A DNA stretch of 64,000 nucleotides from Lysobacter_L cavernae (lineage in GTDB: Bacteria > Pseudomonadota > Gammaproteobacteria > Xanthomonadales > Xanthomonadaceae). The stretch lies in the NCBI RefSeq assembly GCF_042648505.1, contig NZ_JBHRXK010000001.1, forward strand, positions 434,001 to 498,000, written 5' to 3'. Positions 28,014 to 37,045 of this stretch are shown here, piece after piece; the stretch's first letter is position 1, and each line of letters starts with the position of its first letter. A program made the position numbers and the translations under genes. The notes under the pieces were generated by a model that saw nothing but the letters and a program-made list of their open reading frames with translations, was not told where the DNA came from and made no database searches.

Positions 28014-28775
28014 ATGTTGCCGGTGCTGATGTACCACGGCCTGCATCGCGACGCGCATTCGCACGGTCGCTTCGATCCGGTGTACAGCGTGCGGCCTGAC
28101 GATTTCGCCCGCCAACTGGACTGGCTCCAGGCCAACGGCTATCGCAGCATGCATCTGGACGATGTCGCACTCGATACGGCTGCGGACTCACAGACGCTGC
28201 TGATCAGCTTCGACGACGGCGACGCGTCCAATATCGAAGTGGCACTGCCGCTGTTGCGCGCACGCGGCATGAGTGCGGAGTTCTTCATCACGTCCGACTT
28301 CATCGACCGGCCCGGCATGCTGACCTCGACCGATGTCCGCGCGCTTGCTGATGCAGGCATGGGCATTGGCGCCCACGGTTGCAGTCATGCCTTTCTCGAG
28401 GACCTCGAACCTGCTGCCCTTACCGCTGAACTGCGCGACAGCCGCCATCGTCTGCGCGTGCTCACCGGCGGCGCAGTCAACGCGTTGGCACTGCCCGGTG
28501 GCCGCGGCGGCGAACGCGAGCTGCATGCGGCACAGGCGCTGGGGTATCGCTACCTGTTCGGCTCGGTGCCCGGCCCCAATCACCGCCCGCGGCGCGACGC
28601 CTGGCTGCAACGGCTGGCGGTGACCCGCGACACGACGCTACCCGAGTTTGCCGCCCTGGTGCGCTGGCGTGGTCTGCGCCCGCGTCTTCTGCGCGCGCGT
28701 TTCGCTGCGTTGGCACTGCCCAAGCGCGTGCTCGGCAACACCGGTTACGCACGTTTGCGGGAGCGACTGCTGTGA
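28014..28775 (+). CDS. Polysaccharide deacetylase (NodB homology), second copy
   Basis: A 253-residue CE4-type enzyme directly following another one. Motifs: LPVLMYHGL at the start, LISFDDGDASN (Asp pair), GAHGCSHAFLED (HxxxH metal site) and ALPGGRGGERE in place of the usual RxPxG region. The two deacetylases are only distantly alike, so they are not a recent duplication and may act on different residues or positions. The start is ATG 28014; ATG 27999 in the same frame would overlap the upstream gene by 13 bases. The stop overlaps the next gene (GTGA). Confidence 0.88.
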   Translation: MLPVLMYHGLHRDAHSHGRFDPVYSVRPDDFARQLDWLQANGYRSMHLDDVALDTAADSQTLLISFDDGDASNIEVALPLLRARGMSAEFFITSDFIDRPGMLTSTDVRALADAGMGIGAHGCSHAFLEDLEPAALTAELRDSRHRLRVLTGGAVNALALPGGRGGERELHAAQALGYRYLFGSVPGPNHRPRRDAWLQRLAVTRDTTLPEFAALVRWRGLRPRLLRARFAALALPKRVLGNTGYARLRERLL

Positions 28776-29896
28776 TCGGCGCGCTGCTGTTCTGGTCCAG
28801 CATCGGCGTGGTCGCCTACACCTACGCCGGTTACCCGCTGCTGGTCGCAGCCCTCGCCCAGCAGCGCGGCCGCGCACCACGCGAGGCCGACCTGCAGCCG
28901 CCACTGACCGTGGTGGTCGCCGCCTACAACGAGCAATCGCGGATTGCCGGCCGCGTGCACGACATCCTCGCCCAGGACTACCCCGCCCACCGCTTGCGGG
29001 TGCTGGTCGTCAGCGACGGCAGCAACGACTGCACCGCCCGCGAGGCGGCGCTCGACGATTCGCGCGTCAGCGTCCTGGCCTTGCCACACAACGTCGGCAA
29101 GGCGCAGGCGCTGAACCTCGCGCTGGAGCAGGTGGACACCGAGCTGGTGGCCTTCACAGATGCCCGGCAGCGCTACGGCGAGGGTGCGCTGCGGGCACTG
29201 GTCGCGCCGTTCGCCGATGCCGACGTCGGCGCCGTCAGCGGCGACCTGGTGCTCGAACCCGCCACCGGCGCCGGCCACGAGGTCGGCCTGTACTGGCGCA
29301 TGGAGAAGGCGTTGCGCGCCGACGAGGCACGGCTGGGCTGGCTGCACGGTGTCAGCGGCGCGGTCTATGCGCTGCGTCGCGAGTTGTTCGAGCCGCTGCC
29401 GGCGGGCACCGTGCTCGACGACATGTGGGTGCCGTTGCACGTGCTGCTCGCCGGCCGTCGCGTATGGATGGCACGCACCGCCATCGCCTACGACCAAAGC
29501 AGTGCCGATGCCACCGAGGAGTTCCATCGCAAGCTGCGCACGCTGGCCGGCAACTGGCAGTTGCTGGCACGGCTGCCGGTACTGATGGACCCGACCCGCA
29601 ATCCGGTGTTCTTCGCCTGGTTCTCACACAAGTTCCTGCGCCTGCTGGTGCCGTGGGCGTTGCTGGTGGCGTTGTTCGCCTCGGCGTTGACGCCGGGCTG
29701 GCTGTACCGTCTTGCCTTCATCGCACAGTTGCTGGGCTATGCCTGGGCCATTGCCGGGCTGCGGCTGCCACGGCTGGCGGCCAGGGTGCCGTTGCTGCCG
29801 GCCGCGGGCACGTTCCTGATGCTCAACCTCGCGGCACTGCTGTCGTTGCCTGCGTCGTTGGCCTGGCATCCGTCGCGGTTGTGGAAAAAGCACTGA
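28772..29896 (+). CDS. Membrane glycosyltransferase, GT2 family
   Basis: A 374-residue processive-type GT2 with one N-terminal span (LLFWSSIGVVAYTYAGYPLLV) and three or four C-terminal spans. Catalytic landmarks: VVVAAYNEQSRI, VVSDGSNDCT, AFTDARQRYG (DxD-like; D-A-R here), VSGAVYALRRELF and VLDDMWVPLHVL. It resembles family 2 enzymes that extend polysaccharides with a single sugar type at the inner membrane. GTG 28772 overlaps the previous stop, and its own stop overlaps the next start (TGATG). Confidence 0.9.
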   Translation: MIGALLFWSSIGVVAYTYAGYPLLVAALAQQRGRAPREADLQPPLTVVVAAYNEQSRIAGRVHDILAQDYPAHRLRVLVVSDGSNDCTAREAALDDSRVSVLALPHNVGKAQALNLALEQVDTELVAFTDARQRYGEGALRALVAPFADADVGAVSGDLVLEPATGAGHEVGLYWRMEKALRADEARLGWLHGVSGAVYALRRELFEPLPAGTVLDDMWVPLHVLLAGRRVWMARTAIAYDQSSADATEEFHRKLRTLAGNWQLLARLPVLMDPTRNPVFFAWFSHKFLRLLVPWALLVALFASALTPGWLYRLAFIAQLLGYAWAIAGLRLPRLAARVPLLPAAGTFLMLNLAALLSLPASLAWHPSRLWKKH

Positions 29897-31122
29897 TGGC
29901 GCGCGTACTCGCCCTGACCAGCCGCCTCCCGTTCCCGCCGCGTGAGGGCCATCAACTGCGCGCCTGGCACCTGCTCAAGGCCTTGGCCCAACGCCATGAA
30001 GTGCACCTGTTGAGCTTCCTGCGCAGCGATGATGACCTGGCCGCTGCCGATCCGTTGCGCGCAGTGTTGCACGGCCTGGAGACTTTCCCGATTCCGAGCG
30101 AACACTCACGTGTCGCACTCGGCAGCGCCCTCGCCCGCGGCACGCTGACGCGATCACCGTTCCTCGCCGCCAAGTACGCTTCTTCGACCTTGCGTGACCG
30201 GCTGACGACGCTGGCCCGCAATGCCGATCTGGCGCACTTCGACATGCTGCCATTGATGGCGCACGCCGATTGCGTGCCTGCCGGCGTCCCGGTGGTGTTC
30301 AACGCGCACAACGTCGAGCACCAGTTGCTCGACAACCGCGCCCAGATCGAAGCGCGACCGCTGGCCCGTACTTTTCTGCGTGGACAGGTGCCGCGACTGC
30401 GCACATTTGAACGCACTGCCTGCCACCGCGCCGACGCGGTGCTGGCCTGCTCCGACAGCGATGCCGCGGCGCTGCGTGAACTCGCCCCCGGCACCCGGGT
30501 GCACACCGTGCCCAACGGTGTCGACCTCGAGGCCCATCGTCCGTCGCCGCAGCCCCCAACTGGCGCGCAGCTGGTGTTCGTCGGCCAGATGGGTTGGTTT
30601 CCCAATCGCGACGGCGTCGACTGGTTCCTGCGTGAGGTATTTCCCCGCATCCTCGCCGCGCGTCCCGACGCGGAGCTCGTCCTGGTCGGCAAGGCCGAGG
30701 GTCTGGAGATTCCGCAAGCACTCGCATCGCGGGTACGCCTGGCTGGCTTTGTGCCGGACCTGCGGCCGGCGGTGCACGCCGCGGCGGTCTACGTGGTGCC
30801 GCTGCGCGCCGGCAGCGGTACGCGTCTGAAGGTGCTCGAGGCAATGGCCCTGGGCAAGGCCATCGTCACCACCACCGTCGGCAGCGAAGGCATCGCCCTG
30901 CGTCACGATCACAGCGCGCTGTACGCCGACGACGCCGAATCCTTCGCCGCGGCGGTGCTGGCCCTGCTGGACTCACCCGAACGCGCCGCCCGTCTCGGTG
31001 CCGCCGCCCGCACCTGCGCCAAGGCGCACTACGGCTGGGATGCGATCGGCCGCGATCTGCTGGGTCACTACGACCGGTTGCTCATGTCGTCGACCACCGC
31101 ACGCACGGCAATGTCATCATGA
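29896..31122 (+). CDS. Glycosyltransferase, GT4 family (exosortase A-associated stp1-like)
   Basis: A 408-residue GT-B enzyme beginning ARVLALTSRLPFPPREGHQL, then RAWHLLKALAQRHEVHLLSF. The PFPPREGHQLRA start and the later PVVFNAHNVEHQLLDNRA and VFVGQMGWFPNRDGVDWFLREVFP match the sugar transferase family that I recall as TIGR03087 of PEP-CTERM loci. The donor-binding part is LRAGSGTRLKVLEAMALGKAIV. ATG 29896 shares a base with the upstream stop. Sugar specificity is unknown. Confidence 0.9.
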   Translation: MARVLALTSRLPFPPREGHQLRAWHLLKALAQRHEVHLLSFLRSDDDLAAADPLRAVLHGLETFPIPSEHSRVALGSALARGTLTRSPFLAAKYASSTLRDRLTTLARNADLAHFDMLPLMAHADCVPAGVPVVFNAHNVEHQLLDNRAQIEARPLARTFLRGQVPRLRTFERTACHRADAVLACSDSDAAALRELAPGTRVHTVPNGVDLEAHRPSPQPPTGAQLVFVGQMGWFPNRDGVDWFLREVFPRILAARPDAELVLVGKAEGLEIPQALASRVRLAGFVPDLRPAVHAAAVYVVPLRAGSGTRLKVLEAMALGKAIVTTTVGSEGIALRHDHSALYADDAESFAAAVLALLDSPERAARLGAAARTCAKAHYGWDAIGRDLLGHYDRLLMSSTTARTAMSS

Positions 31123-32855
31123 ACCTCGCCAGCGCACCGCCACAGCAACTCGAACCGGAACGTGGCACGTTGGCGAGCGCGCTGTACCCGCCGGCAGTAG
31201 CCGTCGCGCCGCTGCGGGTCGGGTTGCTGGTCGATGGCGATACCGTCCCGGCCTGGGTTGCACGGATCGTCGCGCAGATCCGCGAAAGCGGCTTCGCGCA
31301 GGTGGTGATCGTGGTGCGTAATGGCGAGCAGCCGCGCCGGTTGTCGTTGCGGGCGCGCATCCGTGCACGGCTGCGGCACTTGCTGTACCAACGCTACACC
31401 CAACGCGACAGCGCCCGCCGGCGCGGACCGGACTCGGCCTTCGCCTACCGCGACCTGCAGCCGCTGGTCGGCGACGCGTCCTGGCTTACGGTCGAACCCA
31501 AGCGTCGCGGCCACGTGCACCGCTTCAGCACGGCCGATCTGGCCCGCATCCGCGCTGCGCAGCCAGACCTGCTGCTGCGCTTTGGTTTCAACATCCTGCG
31601 CGGCGAGATCCTGGGCGTGGCGCGGCACGGCGTGTGGTCCTACCACCACGACGACAGCGCGCAGTACCGGGGCGGGCCGGCGATGTTCTGGGAGATCTTC
31701 GAAGGCAATCCGCTGACCGGCACGGTACTGCAGCGGCTCAGCGAGGAACTCGACGCCGGCCACGTGCTGTACCGTTCGCACGCAGCCACGCACCCGCATT
31801 CGCTGGAGCTGAATCGCAACGCCGCCTACTGGAAGGCCTCGTCGTTCGTGCTGCGCTGCCTGCGCACGCTGGCGGCCGGCGACGCCCTGCCCGAGACCGT
31901 TTCCGGTCGCTGCGACAAACCGCTCTACCGCACGCCCGGCAACCTGCGCATGGCGCAGTTTCTCGGCACGATCGCCGCGCGCAAGAGCCACATCCTGGTC
32001 GAGGACCGGCTGCGTGTTCCGCACTGGTTCGTCGCCTGGCGCCGCGGCAACCCACTCCTCGACCCGCATGCGCCGCGCCTGTCCGGCCTGCGCGAGCTGC
32101 CCTGCCCGCGCGGCCACTTCTACGCCGACCCGTTGCTGCACCTGCATCACGGCGAACCGTGGCTGTTCGTCGAGGACTACGACTACCGCCGCGGCAAGGG
32201 CACCCTGGCCGTGCTGCCGTGGAGCGACGATGGTCCGGCCGGGACGGCACGTACGGTGCTCGATCTGGACGTGCACCTGTCGTACCCGTTCGTGTTCGAG
32301 TGGCGCGGCGAGACCTACCTGGTCCCCGAATCGGCCGCCGCACATCGCATCAGCCTGTTTCGCGCGCGCGCCTTTCCGGACCGATGGGAGTTCGTCTGCG
32401 ACCTGTTGCAGGGGCACCGCGCGGTCGACGCCACGCTGCACGAGCACGACGGCCGCTGGTACCTGTTCGCCAACGTCTGCGAGGCCGGCGGCGGCACCTA
32501 CGACGAGCTGTTCCTGTTCCATGCCGACACGCCGCTCGGACCGTTCCGGCCGCACCCCGGTAACCCGATCGTGTCCGATGTGCGCCGCGCGCGCCCGGCC
32601 GGACGGCTGTTCACGCGCAACGGGCAACTGATCCGCCCCGCGCAGGATTGCGCACGTGGCTACGGCAACGCCGTGGTGTTCAACCATGTGCAGGAATTGA
32701 GTCCCAGCCGCTACCGCGAGCAGCCGCTGGGCCGTCTCGCCCCGGACTGGGCGCCGGGCTTGAGCGGGTGCCATACCTACAGCGCGCTGGCCGGATTCGA
32801 GATCGTCGACGGCAAGCGCCCGACCTGGCGCCGCAGCGTCGGGGCGCCGCGCTAA
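31119..32855 (+). CDS. Formyltransferase-like domain fused to a GINT1-like glycosyltransferase propeller
   Basis: A 578-residue two-part protein. Residues about 30-280 resemble a formyltransferase-like Rossmann fold: LRVGLLVDGDTVPAWVARIV, then WSYHHDDSAQYRGGPAMFWE and GTVLQRLSEELDAGHVL, which parallels the HxSLLPxYRG...TG motif series of formyltransferases. Residues about 300-570 form a five-bladed-propeller-like region (HFYADPLLHLHHGEPWLFVEDYDYRRGKG, DVHLSYPFVFEWRGETYLVPES, YGNAVVFNHV) like the N-terminal domain of glucosamine inositolphosphorylceramide transferase (GINT1). The likely role is to add or modify an amino sugar of the glycan. It overlaps the previous gene by 4 bases and ends the long plus-strand run. 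Confidence 0.8.
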   Translation: MNLASAPPQQLEPERGTLASALYPPAVAVAPLRVGLLVDGDTVPAWVARIVAQIRESGFAQVVIVVRNGEQPRRLSLRARIRARLRHLLYQRYTQRDSARRRGPDSAFAYRDLQPLVGDASWLTVEPKRRGHVHRFSTADLARIRAAQPDLLLRFGFNILRGEILGVARHGVWSYHHDDSAQYRGGPAMFWEIFEGNPLTGTVLQRLSEELDAGHVLYRSHAATHPHSLELNRNAAYWKASSFVLRCLRTLAAGDALPETVSGRCDKPLYRTPGNLRMAQFLGTIAARKSHILVEDRLRVPHWFVAWRRGNPLLDPHAPRLSGLRELPCPRGHFYADPLLHLHHGEPWLFVEDYDYRRGKGTLAVLPWSDDGPAGTARTVLDLDVHLSYPFVFEWRGETYLVPESAAAHRISLFRARAFPDRWEFVCDLLQGHRAVDATLHEHDGRWYLFANVCEAGGGTYDELFLFHADTPLGPFRPHPGNPIVSDVRRARPAGRLFTRNGQLIRPAQDCARGYGNAVVFNHVQELSPSRYREQPLGRLAPDWAPGLSGCHTYSALAGFEIVDGKRPTWRRSVGAPR

Positions 32856-32870
32856 CGCAGCGCTGCGCGG

Positions 32871-33629
32871 CTACGGCACAGCGGCCTCGTGCCTGGCTTC
32901 GCGGCGCGCGCGCCAGGCATAGACCGTCGTCCCGGCCAGCTCGTGCAAGGCCAACTCGGCCTTGCTCAGTGATGACGACTGCGGGAGGTAATAGCCCCAG
33001 CTGCCCGGCGGTTGGTAGTCGCTGTCGTTGGGGTAGGCGCAGGCCTCGAAGCCGGCCGCGCGAAACGCCACCAACGCCCGCGGCAGGTGCAGCGCGGAAC
33101 TCACCAGTCGCACGTGCGTGGGCAAGGTGCCGCGCAGGGCGAACGCGCTTTCCCAAGTCGTAGTCGAACCGGTTTCGGTGCGCAGCGCAGCGGTCGGCAC
33201 TCCCCAGTCCTGCGCCAGCCGCGCCAGCACCGTGCTCTCCTTGGTGGCGAATGGGCCGCCGCCGGCAATCACCAGTTCGCTGCCGGGGTTGCGCTGCCAC
33301 AGTGCGATCGCGCCGCGCAGCCGTCGCCAGCTTTCCGGAGCCAGTGCGACGTAGTCGTCGTTGACGGCCGGATCCCAGTCGTAGCCAGCCGAGAGCAACA
33401 CGATCGGCATCCGGCTCGCGTCCGCAGCGCACAACGCCTGCGCGGGAGTGCGCGATTCGACGTAACGCACCAATGCATTCGCGCCCAGTGGCGTGCACAG
33501 CAGCAGCAGTACCACCTCCAGCACGATGCCGGCGACGCGCAGCGGTTTGCCCAGCCGCCGCCAGGTCAGACACAGCAGCAATGCCAGCAGCAGCGACCAG
33601 GTCAGCGGCGAGATCAGCAGATGGGTCAT
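32871..33629 (-). CDS. YdcF/ElyC-family (DUF218) envelope protein
   Basis: A 252-residue protein with two N-terminal hydrophobic segments (LLISPLTWSLLLALLLCL and VAGIVLEVVLLLLCTPLGANAL) and a DUF218 domain: PIVLLSAGYDW, SELVIAGGGPFATKESTVLA, TGSTTTWESAF and LVSSALHLPRALVAFRAAGF. ElyC/SanA-type relatives affect envelope carbon flow, lipid carriers and peptidoglycan integrity; the reaction is not established. It is convergent with the long glycan operon (15 bases apart) and divergent from the acetyltransferase gene. Confidence 0.88.
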   Translation of the reverse strand: MTHLLISPLTWSLLLALLLCLTWRRLGKPLRVAGIVLEVVLLLLCTPLGANALVRYVESRTPAQALCAADASRMPIVLLSAGYDWDPAVNDDYVALAPESWRRLRGAIALWQRNPGSELVIAGGGPFATKESTVLARLAQDWGVPTAALRTETGSTTTWESAFALRGTLPTHVRLVSSALHLPRALVAFRAAGFEACAYPNDSDYQPPGSWGYYLPQSSSLSKAELALHELAGTTVYAWRARREARHEAAVP

Positions 33630-33800
33630 GCCGACAGTCTTGCATGGCCGCTGCCTGCGACGCAGCCCGTACTAGTAGGGGTCTGCACACGTCCACTCCC
33701 GGACGGACACGGCCTGGACGCCGTGCCGCGTCGATCGCCCCGCGCGACGACGGGGCCTGATGCCGGTCCACCGCGGGGGGATCCGTCCGGGGGAGGCCGA
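33630..33800. promoter_or_regulatory. Divergent control region
   Basis: These 171 bases lie between two outward-facing genes. A GGGGGAGG ribosome-binding site at 33789-33796 serves the GTG at 33801 on the plus strand. No clear promoter pair or operator was recognised. Confidence 0.45.
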
Positions 33801-34487
33801 GTGTTCGAGATTCTGCGGCAAGATTTCCAGCGCTATTACCGGGTGGCCCTGCCGCTCGGGTCGACTCTGGCACCGGTCCGCGCCTGCCTGCGCTATGGCT
33901 TCATCGCCGTGTGCCTGTACCGCTATGGCCGCTGGACCCGCACGTTGCGGCCACGCTGGCTGTCGCTGCCATTCAAGCTCGTCCATGTGCTGCTCAAGGT
34001 GCCGGTCGAACTGCTGTTCGGCATCGACATCTCAGCCAATGCCAACATCGGCCCGGGGCTCTACATCGACCACTTCGGCGGCATCTTTCTGCACGGCGAT
34101 GCCGGCCGCAACCTCAGCGTCACCCAGGACGTCACCCTCGGCTACAAAGGCGCCGGCAAGTCCAGCCGCTGGCCGCAACTGGGCGACGACGTCTACATCG
34201 GTGCCGGAGCCAAGGTGATCGGCGACGTGCGCATCGGCGACGGCGTGGTGATCGGGGCCAACACGGTGGTGACCAGGGACGTACCCGCACGCATGCGCGT
34301 GGTCGGTGCGGCGGTACGGGTCACGCCGATCATCGAGCCAATTGTCGAGCCAACCACCGCCACACCGCTGTCCCCCGACGCGATGTCGGACACCTGCGGT
34401 GCACCGAGCCCACCACTGCGCCCAACCACGGAATGTCACGTCGATGCGGCATTCGATTCGGCACCGGCATCGGGGACCCGGCCATGA
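33801..34487 (+). CDS. Serine O-acetyltransferase-like hexapeptide-repeat acetyltransferase
   Basis: A 228-residue left-handed beta-helix acyltransferase. It begins FEILRQDFQRYYRVA and has FGIDISANANIGPGLYIDHFGGIFL (SAT/LbH signature), VTLGYKGAGKSSRWPQLGDDVYIGAGAKVIGDVRIGDGV and the ANTVVTRDVP cap. It is related to CysE, but in a glycan locus a sugar O-acetyltransferase is as likely. The start is GTG 33801, 5 bases after GGGGGAGG; earlier in-frame codons run through the divergent gene. A 50-residue Pro/Thr-rich tail follows the domain. Its end overlaps the FkbM gene by 4 bases. Confidence 0.85.
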   Translation: MFEILRQDFQRYYRVALPLGSTLAPVRACLRYGFIAVCLYRYGRWTRTLRPRWLSLPFKLVHVLLKVPVELLFGIDISANANIGPGLYIDHFGGIFLHGDAGRNLSVTQDVTLGYKGAGKSSRWPQLGDDVYIGAGAKVIGDVRIGDGVVIGANTVVTRDVPARMRVVGAAVRVTPIIEPIVEPTTATPLSPDAMSDTCGAPSPPLRPTTECHVDAAFDSAPASGTRP

Positions 34488-35176
34488 CACTGCTCAAGAC
34501 CTTCGCGGCGCAGCTGCCTTCCAACTGGCAGCACGAACTGAAGAAACTCAACTACGGCCGGCAGATCCGCCGCAACCGCTTCTTCACCACCGAGCCGGAA
34601 TTCGCGCTGGTCGACAGCATCATCCAGCCCGGCGACTGGGTCATCGATGTTGGCGCCAATGTCGGCCATTACACCAAGCGTTTCTCCGAACTCGCCGGCC
34701 CCGGCGGTCGCGTGATCGCATTCGAGCCGGTACCGACGACATTCGCGCTGCTGGCGGCAAACGTGCGGCTGTTTGCCAACAACAACGTCACCTTGTTGAA
34801 TGCCGCGGCCTCGAACACGACCGCGACCGTGGGCATGGCGATTCCGCACTTCGACAGCGGCCTGACCAACTACTACGAGGCGCATCTGTCCGCGCTCGAT
34901 GACGGCGCGCTGGCGGTGCTGGCTTTGCCGATCGATGCGCTGGGCATCGAGCATCGGGTGGCACTGGTTAAGGTCGATGCCGAGGGCCATGACGCGGTCG
35001 TGCTGGACGGCATGCAACGGCTGCTGGCACGCGATCATCCGGTGCTGATCGTCGAGACCGCATCGGACGACGTCATCGCGAGTCTGACGCGGCTGGGCTA
35101 TGGCTGGCAGCGCCTGCCGGACTCGCCCAACCTGGTGTTCCGGGCCAACCCGCATGGCATGCCCCGCCCGGCATGA
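34484..35176 (+). CDS. FkbM family methyltransferase
   Basis: A 230-residue SAM-dependent methyltransferase. VIDVGANVGHYTKRFSELAG is motif I, GRVIAFEPVPTTFALLAANV follows, and VALVKVDAEGHDAVVLDGM is the FkbM hallmark. FkbM proteins usually O-methylate sugars or polyketide-type hydroxyls. It is coupled to the acetyltransferase gene (ATGA overlap), so both may decorate the glycan or the NRPS-PKS product made from the opposite strand. Its 3' end overlaps the beta-helix gene by 23 bases. Confidence 0.92.
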   Translation: MTLLKTFAAQLPSNWQHELKKLNYGRQIRRNRFFTTEPEFALVDSIIQPGDWVIDVGANVGHYTKRFSELAGPGGRVIAFEPVPTTFALLAANVRLFANNNVTLLNAAASNTTATVGMAIPHFDSGLTNYYEAHLSALDDGALAVLALPIDALGIEHRVALVKVDAEGHDAVVLDGMQRLLARDHPVLIVETASDDVIASLTRLGYGWQRLPDSPNLVFRANPHGMPRPA

Positions 35177-36791
35177 CCGCCCGGGGTCCTGGCGGGCGCT
35201 GAGGCAGTTTGGACTGGGCCTGGTGGTGTTCGTTTGCGGCACGGCACAAGCCGCGACCACTTATTACGTACGCACCGACGGCGGCGATGCCGCCCAGTGC
35301 ACCGGTAAGGCCAACGCCCCCTACTCCGGCAGTGGCACCGCCCAGGCCTGCGCCTGGAAGTCCCTGCACGTCGCCCTGCCCGCCAACGCCACCGCCCGCA
35401 TCGCCGGCGGCGACACCGTCCTCATCGGGGCCGGCGAGTACATGATCGGCTGGGGCGCCACCGGCGCCGCCGGCGGCCGCTGCTACTCCGGCGGTCCCTA
35501 CGACTGCTACCTGCCGCCCATCCCCAGCGGCCCCAGCGCCACCGCCAGGACCCGCATCCTCGGCCAGGGCCACGATGCCGGCTGCAAAGTGCCGCCCAAG
35601 CTGTGGGGCACCGAGCGCGTCACCACCGTCCTCAACCTCGCCGGCAGCTCCAACGTCGAAGTCGGTTGCCTCGAGATCACCGACAAGAGCGACTGCGTCG
35701 AAGGCCACAGCAACGGCGCCGCCAGGTGCCAACGCGACACCGCGCCTTACGGCCAGTGGGCCTCGGCCGGCATCGCCGCCTCCAACTCCAAGAACGTCTG
35801 GCTGCATGACGTCAACGTCCACGGCCTGGCCAACACCGGCATCCATGCCGGCGGCCTCACCGACTGGACCCTCGACCGCGTCAAGATCGTCGCCAACGGC
35901 TGGGTCGGCTGGAACGGCGACATCGGCGCCGCCAGCTCCAACGCCGGCCAGATCACGATGCGCAACACCGAGATCGCCTGGAACGGCTGCGGCCAGAAGT
36001 GGCAGACCGGCGCGCCCTGGGCCTGCTGGGCCCAGGAAGGCGGCGGCTACGGCGACGGCCTGGGCACCGGCCGCACCGGCGGCCAGTGGCTGATCGAGGA
36101 CTCCTACGTCCACCACAACACCTCCGACGGCATCGACCTGCTGTACATGGACGGCAACGCCAACACCTCGGTCACCGTCCGCCGCGTCTACGCCGTCGGC
36201 AACGCCGGCAACCAGGTCAAGGTCTACGGCAACTCCACCGTCGAAAACTCCGTCGTGGTCGGCAACTGCGCCTACTTCAACGGCAAGGACAACATGCTCC
36301 ACGGCGACCAGTGCCGGGCGCAGGGCAACACCCTCTCGGTCGGCCTGGTCGCCGGCCAGACCGCCAACATCCGCCACAACACCGTCACCGGCGAGGGCGA
36401 CTGCCTGATCCTCACCACCGACGGCACCGCCACCTCCAGGCTCAACATCCTCAACAACGCCCTGATCGGCCAACCGGACTTCCTCGCCACCCGTGGCGGC
36501 TACCCGGAGCAGACCTGCGGCCACTACGCCCACGCCAGTGCCGCCGCCACCACCTACGCCGGCAACCTGGTCTACAACGTCAAGTCCGGCCAGTGCCCCA
36601 GCGGCAGCATCTGCGGTCAGGCCCCCAAGCTGGCCAACCTCACCCTGGCCGGCTTCGACGCTACCCCCCTCGCCGGCAGCCCCGTCATCGACAAGGGCAT
36701 CGCCATTGCCAGCGTGGTCAATGACTTCCACGACCGCCGCCGCCCTCACGGCGACGCTGCCGACATCGGCGCGATCGAAGCGCAACGCTGA
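35154..36791 (+). CDS. Secreted right-handed parallel beta-helix protein, copy 1
   Basis: A 545-residue protein with a signal peptide (LRQFGLGLVVFVCGTAQA), then a Cys- and Gly-rich domain beginning ATTYYVRTDGGDAAQCTGKA. The repeating pattern NVWLHDVNVHGLANTGIHAGGL, WLIEDSYVHHNTSDGIDLLYM and NSVVVGNCAYFNGKDNMLH is typical of pectate-lyase-like parallel beta-helices. It may bind, cut or epimerise the exported glycan, but no catalytic motif could be assigned. ATG 35154 is chosen as it gives a workable signal peptide; it overlaps FkbM. The C-terminus stops right after the helix (DIGAIEAQR) with no PEP-CTERM. The central 1474 bases are repeated downstream. Confidence 0.8.
   Translation: MACPARHDRPGSWRALRQFGLGLVVFVCGTAQAATTYYVRTDGGDAAQCTGKANAPYSGSGTAQACAWKSLHVALPANATARIAGGDTVLIGAGEYMIGWGATGAAGGRCYSGGPYDCYLPPIPSGPSATARTRILGQGHDAGCKVPPKLWGTERVTTVLNLAGSSNVEVGCLEITDKSDCVEGHSNGAARCQRDTAPYGQWASAGIAASNSKNVWLHDVNVHGLANTGIHAGGLTDWTLDRVKIVANGWVGWNGDIGAASSNAGQITMRNTEIAWNGCGQKWQTGAPWACWAQEGGGYGDGLGTGRTGGQWLIEDSYVHHNTSDGIDLLYMDGNANTSVTVRRVYAVGNAGNQVKVYGNSTVENSVVVGNCAYFNGKDNMLHGDQCRAQGNTLSVGLVAGQTANIRHNTVTGEGDCLILTTDGTATSRLNILNNALIGQPDFLATRGGYPEQTCGHYAHASAAATTYAGNLVYNVKSGQCPSGSICGQAPKLANLTLAGFDATPLAGSPVIDKGIAIASVVNDFHDRRRPHGDAADIGAIEAQR
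35256..36729. repeat. Direct repeat 1474 bp, left copy
   Basis: Bases 35256-36729 match 37133-38606 with a constant offset of 1877. The protein is the same over the whole stretch in the coding frame, and the translations of other frames are also the same, which means that silent positions agree. Identity starts at ACCACTTATTACG and stops at ATGACTTCC, right at the ends of the beta-helix domain. The flanks (signal peptides and C-termini) differ. Confidence 0.93.
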
Positions 36792-37045
36792 ATCTCCGAT
36801 CTGCTCGGACAGCCTGGCCCCACGCAGCAGCGTGAGTGGCGCCTGACGCACAGCGTCACCCTGAATACGCATCGGTCGCGCCTAACGGCTATTCAGCTTG
36901 TACGCAAGGTGAAGGGCAACCCTTAGGGATCAAATTTAAGAGACCTAAGTCACAAAACAGGAGGGATGGGGCAAGAACACTACCGGCCTCCCGGGGGGGA
37001 CCACTTTGCCTTTCTGTGCCGTAATGCGGCAGGAGCTTCTCCTTG
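36792..37045. other. Spacer between the two beta-helix genes
   Basis: A gene-free 254-base spacer. The part around 36920-36965 is clearly more A/T-rich than its surroundings and could hold the promoter of the second beta-helix gene; no certain -35/-10 pair was picked. Short inverted repeats (CACGCAGCAGCGTG near 36820; TGACGCACAGCGTCA at 36844-36858) may be weak terminator stems for the first gene. An AGGAG box at 37031-37035 serves ATG 37046. Confidence 0.5.
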
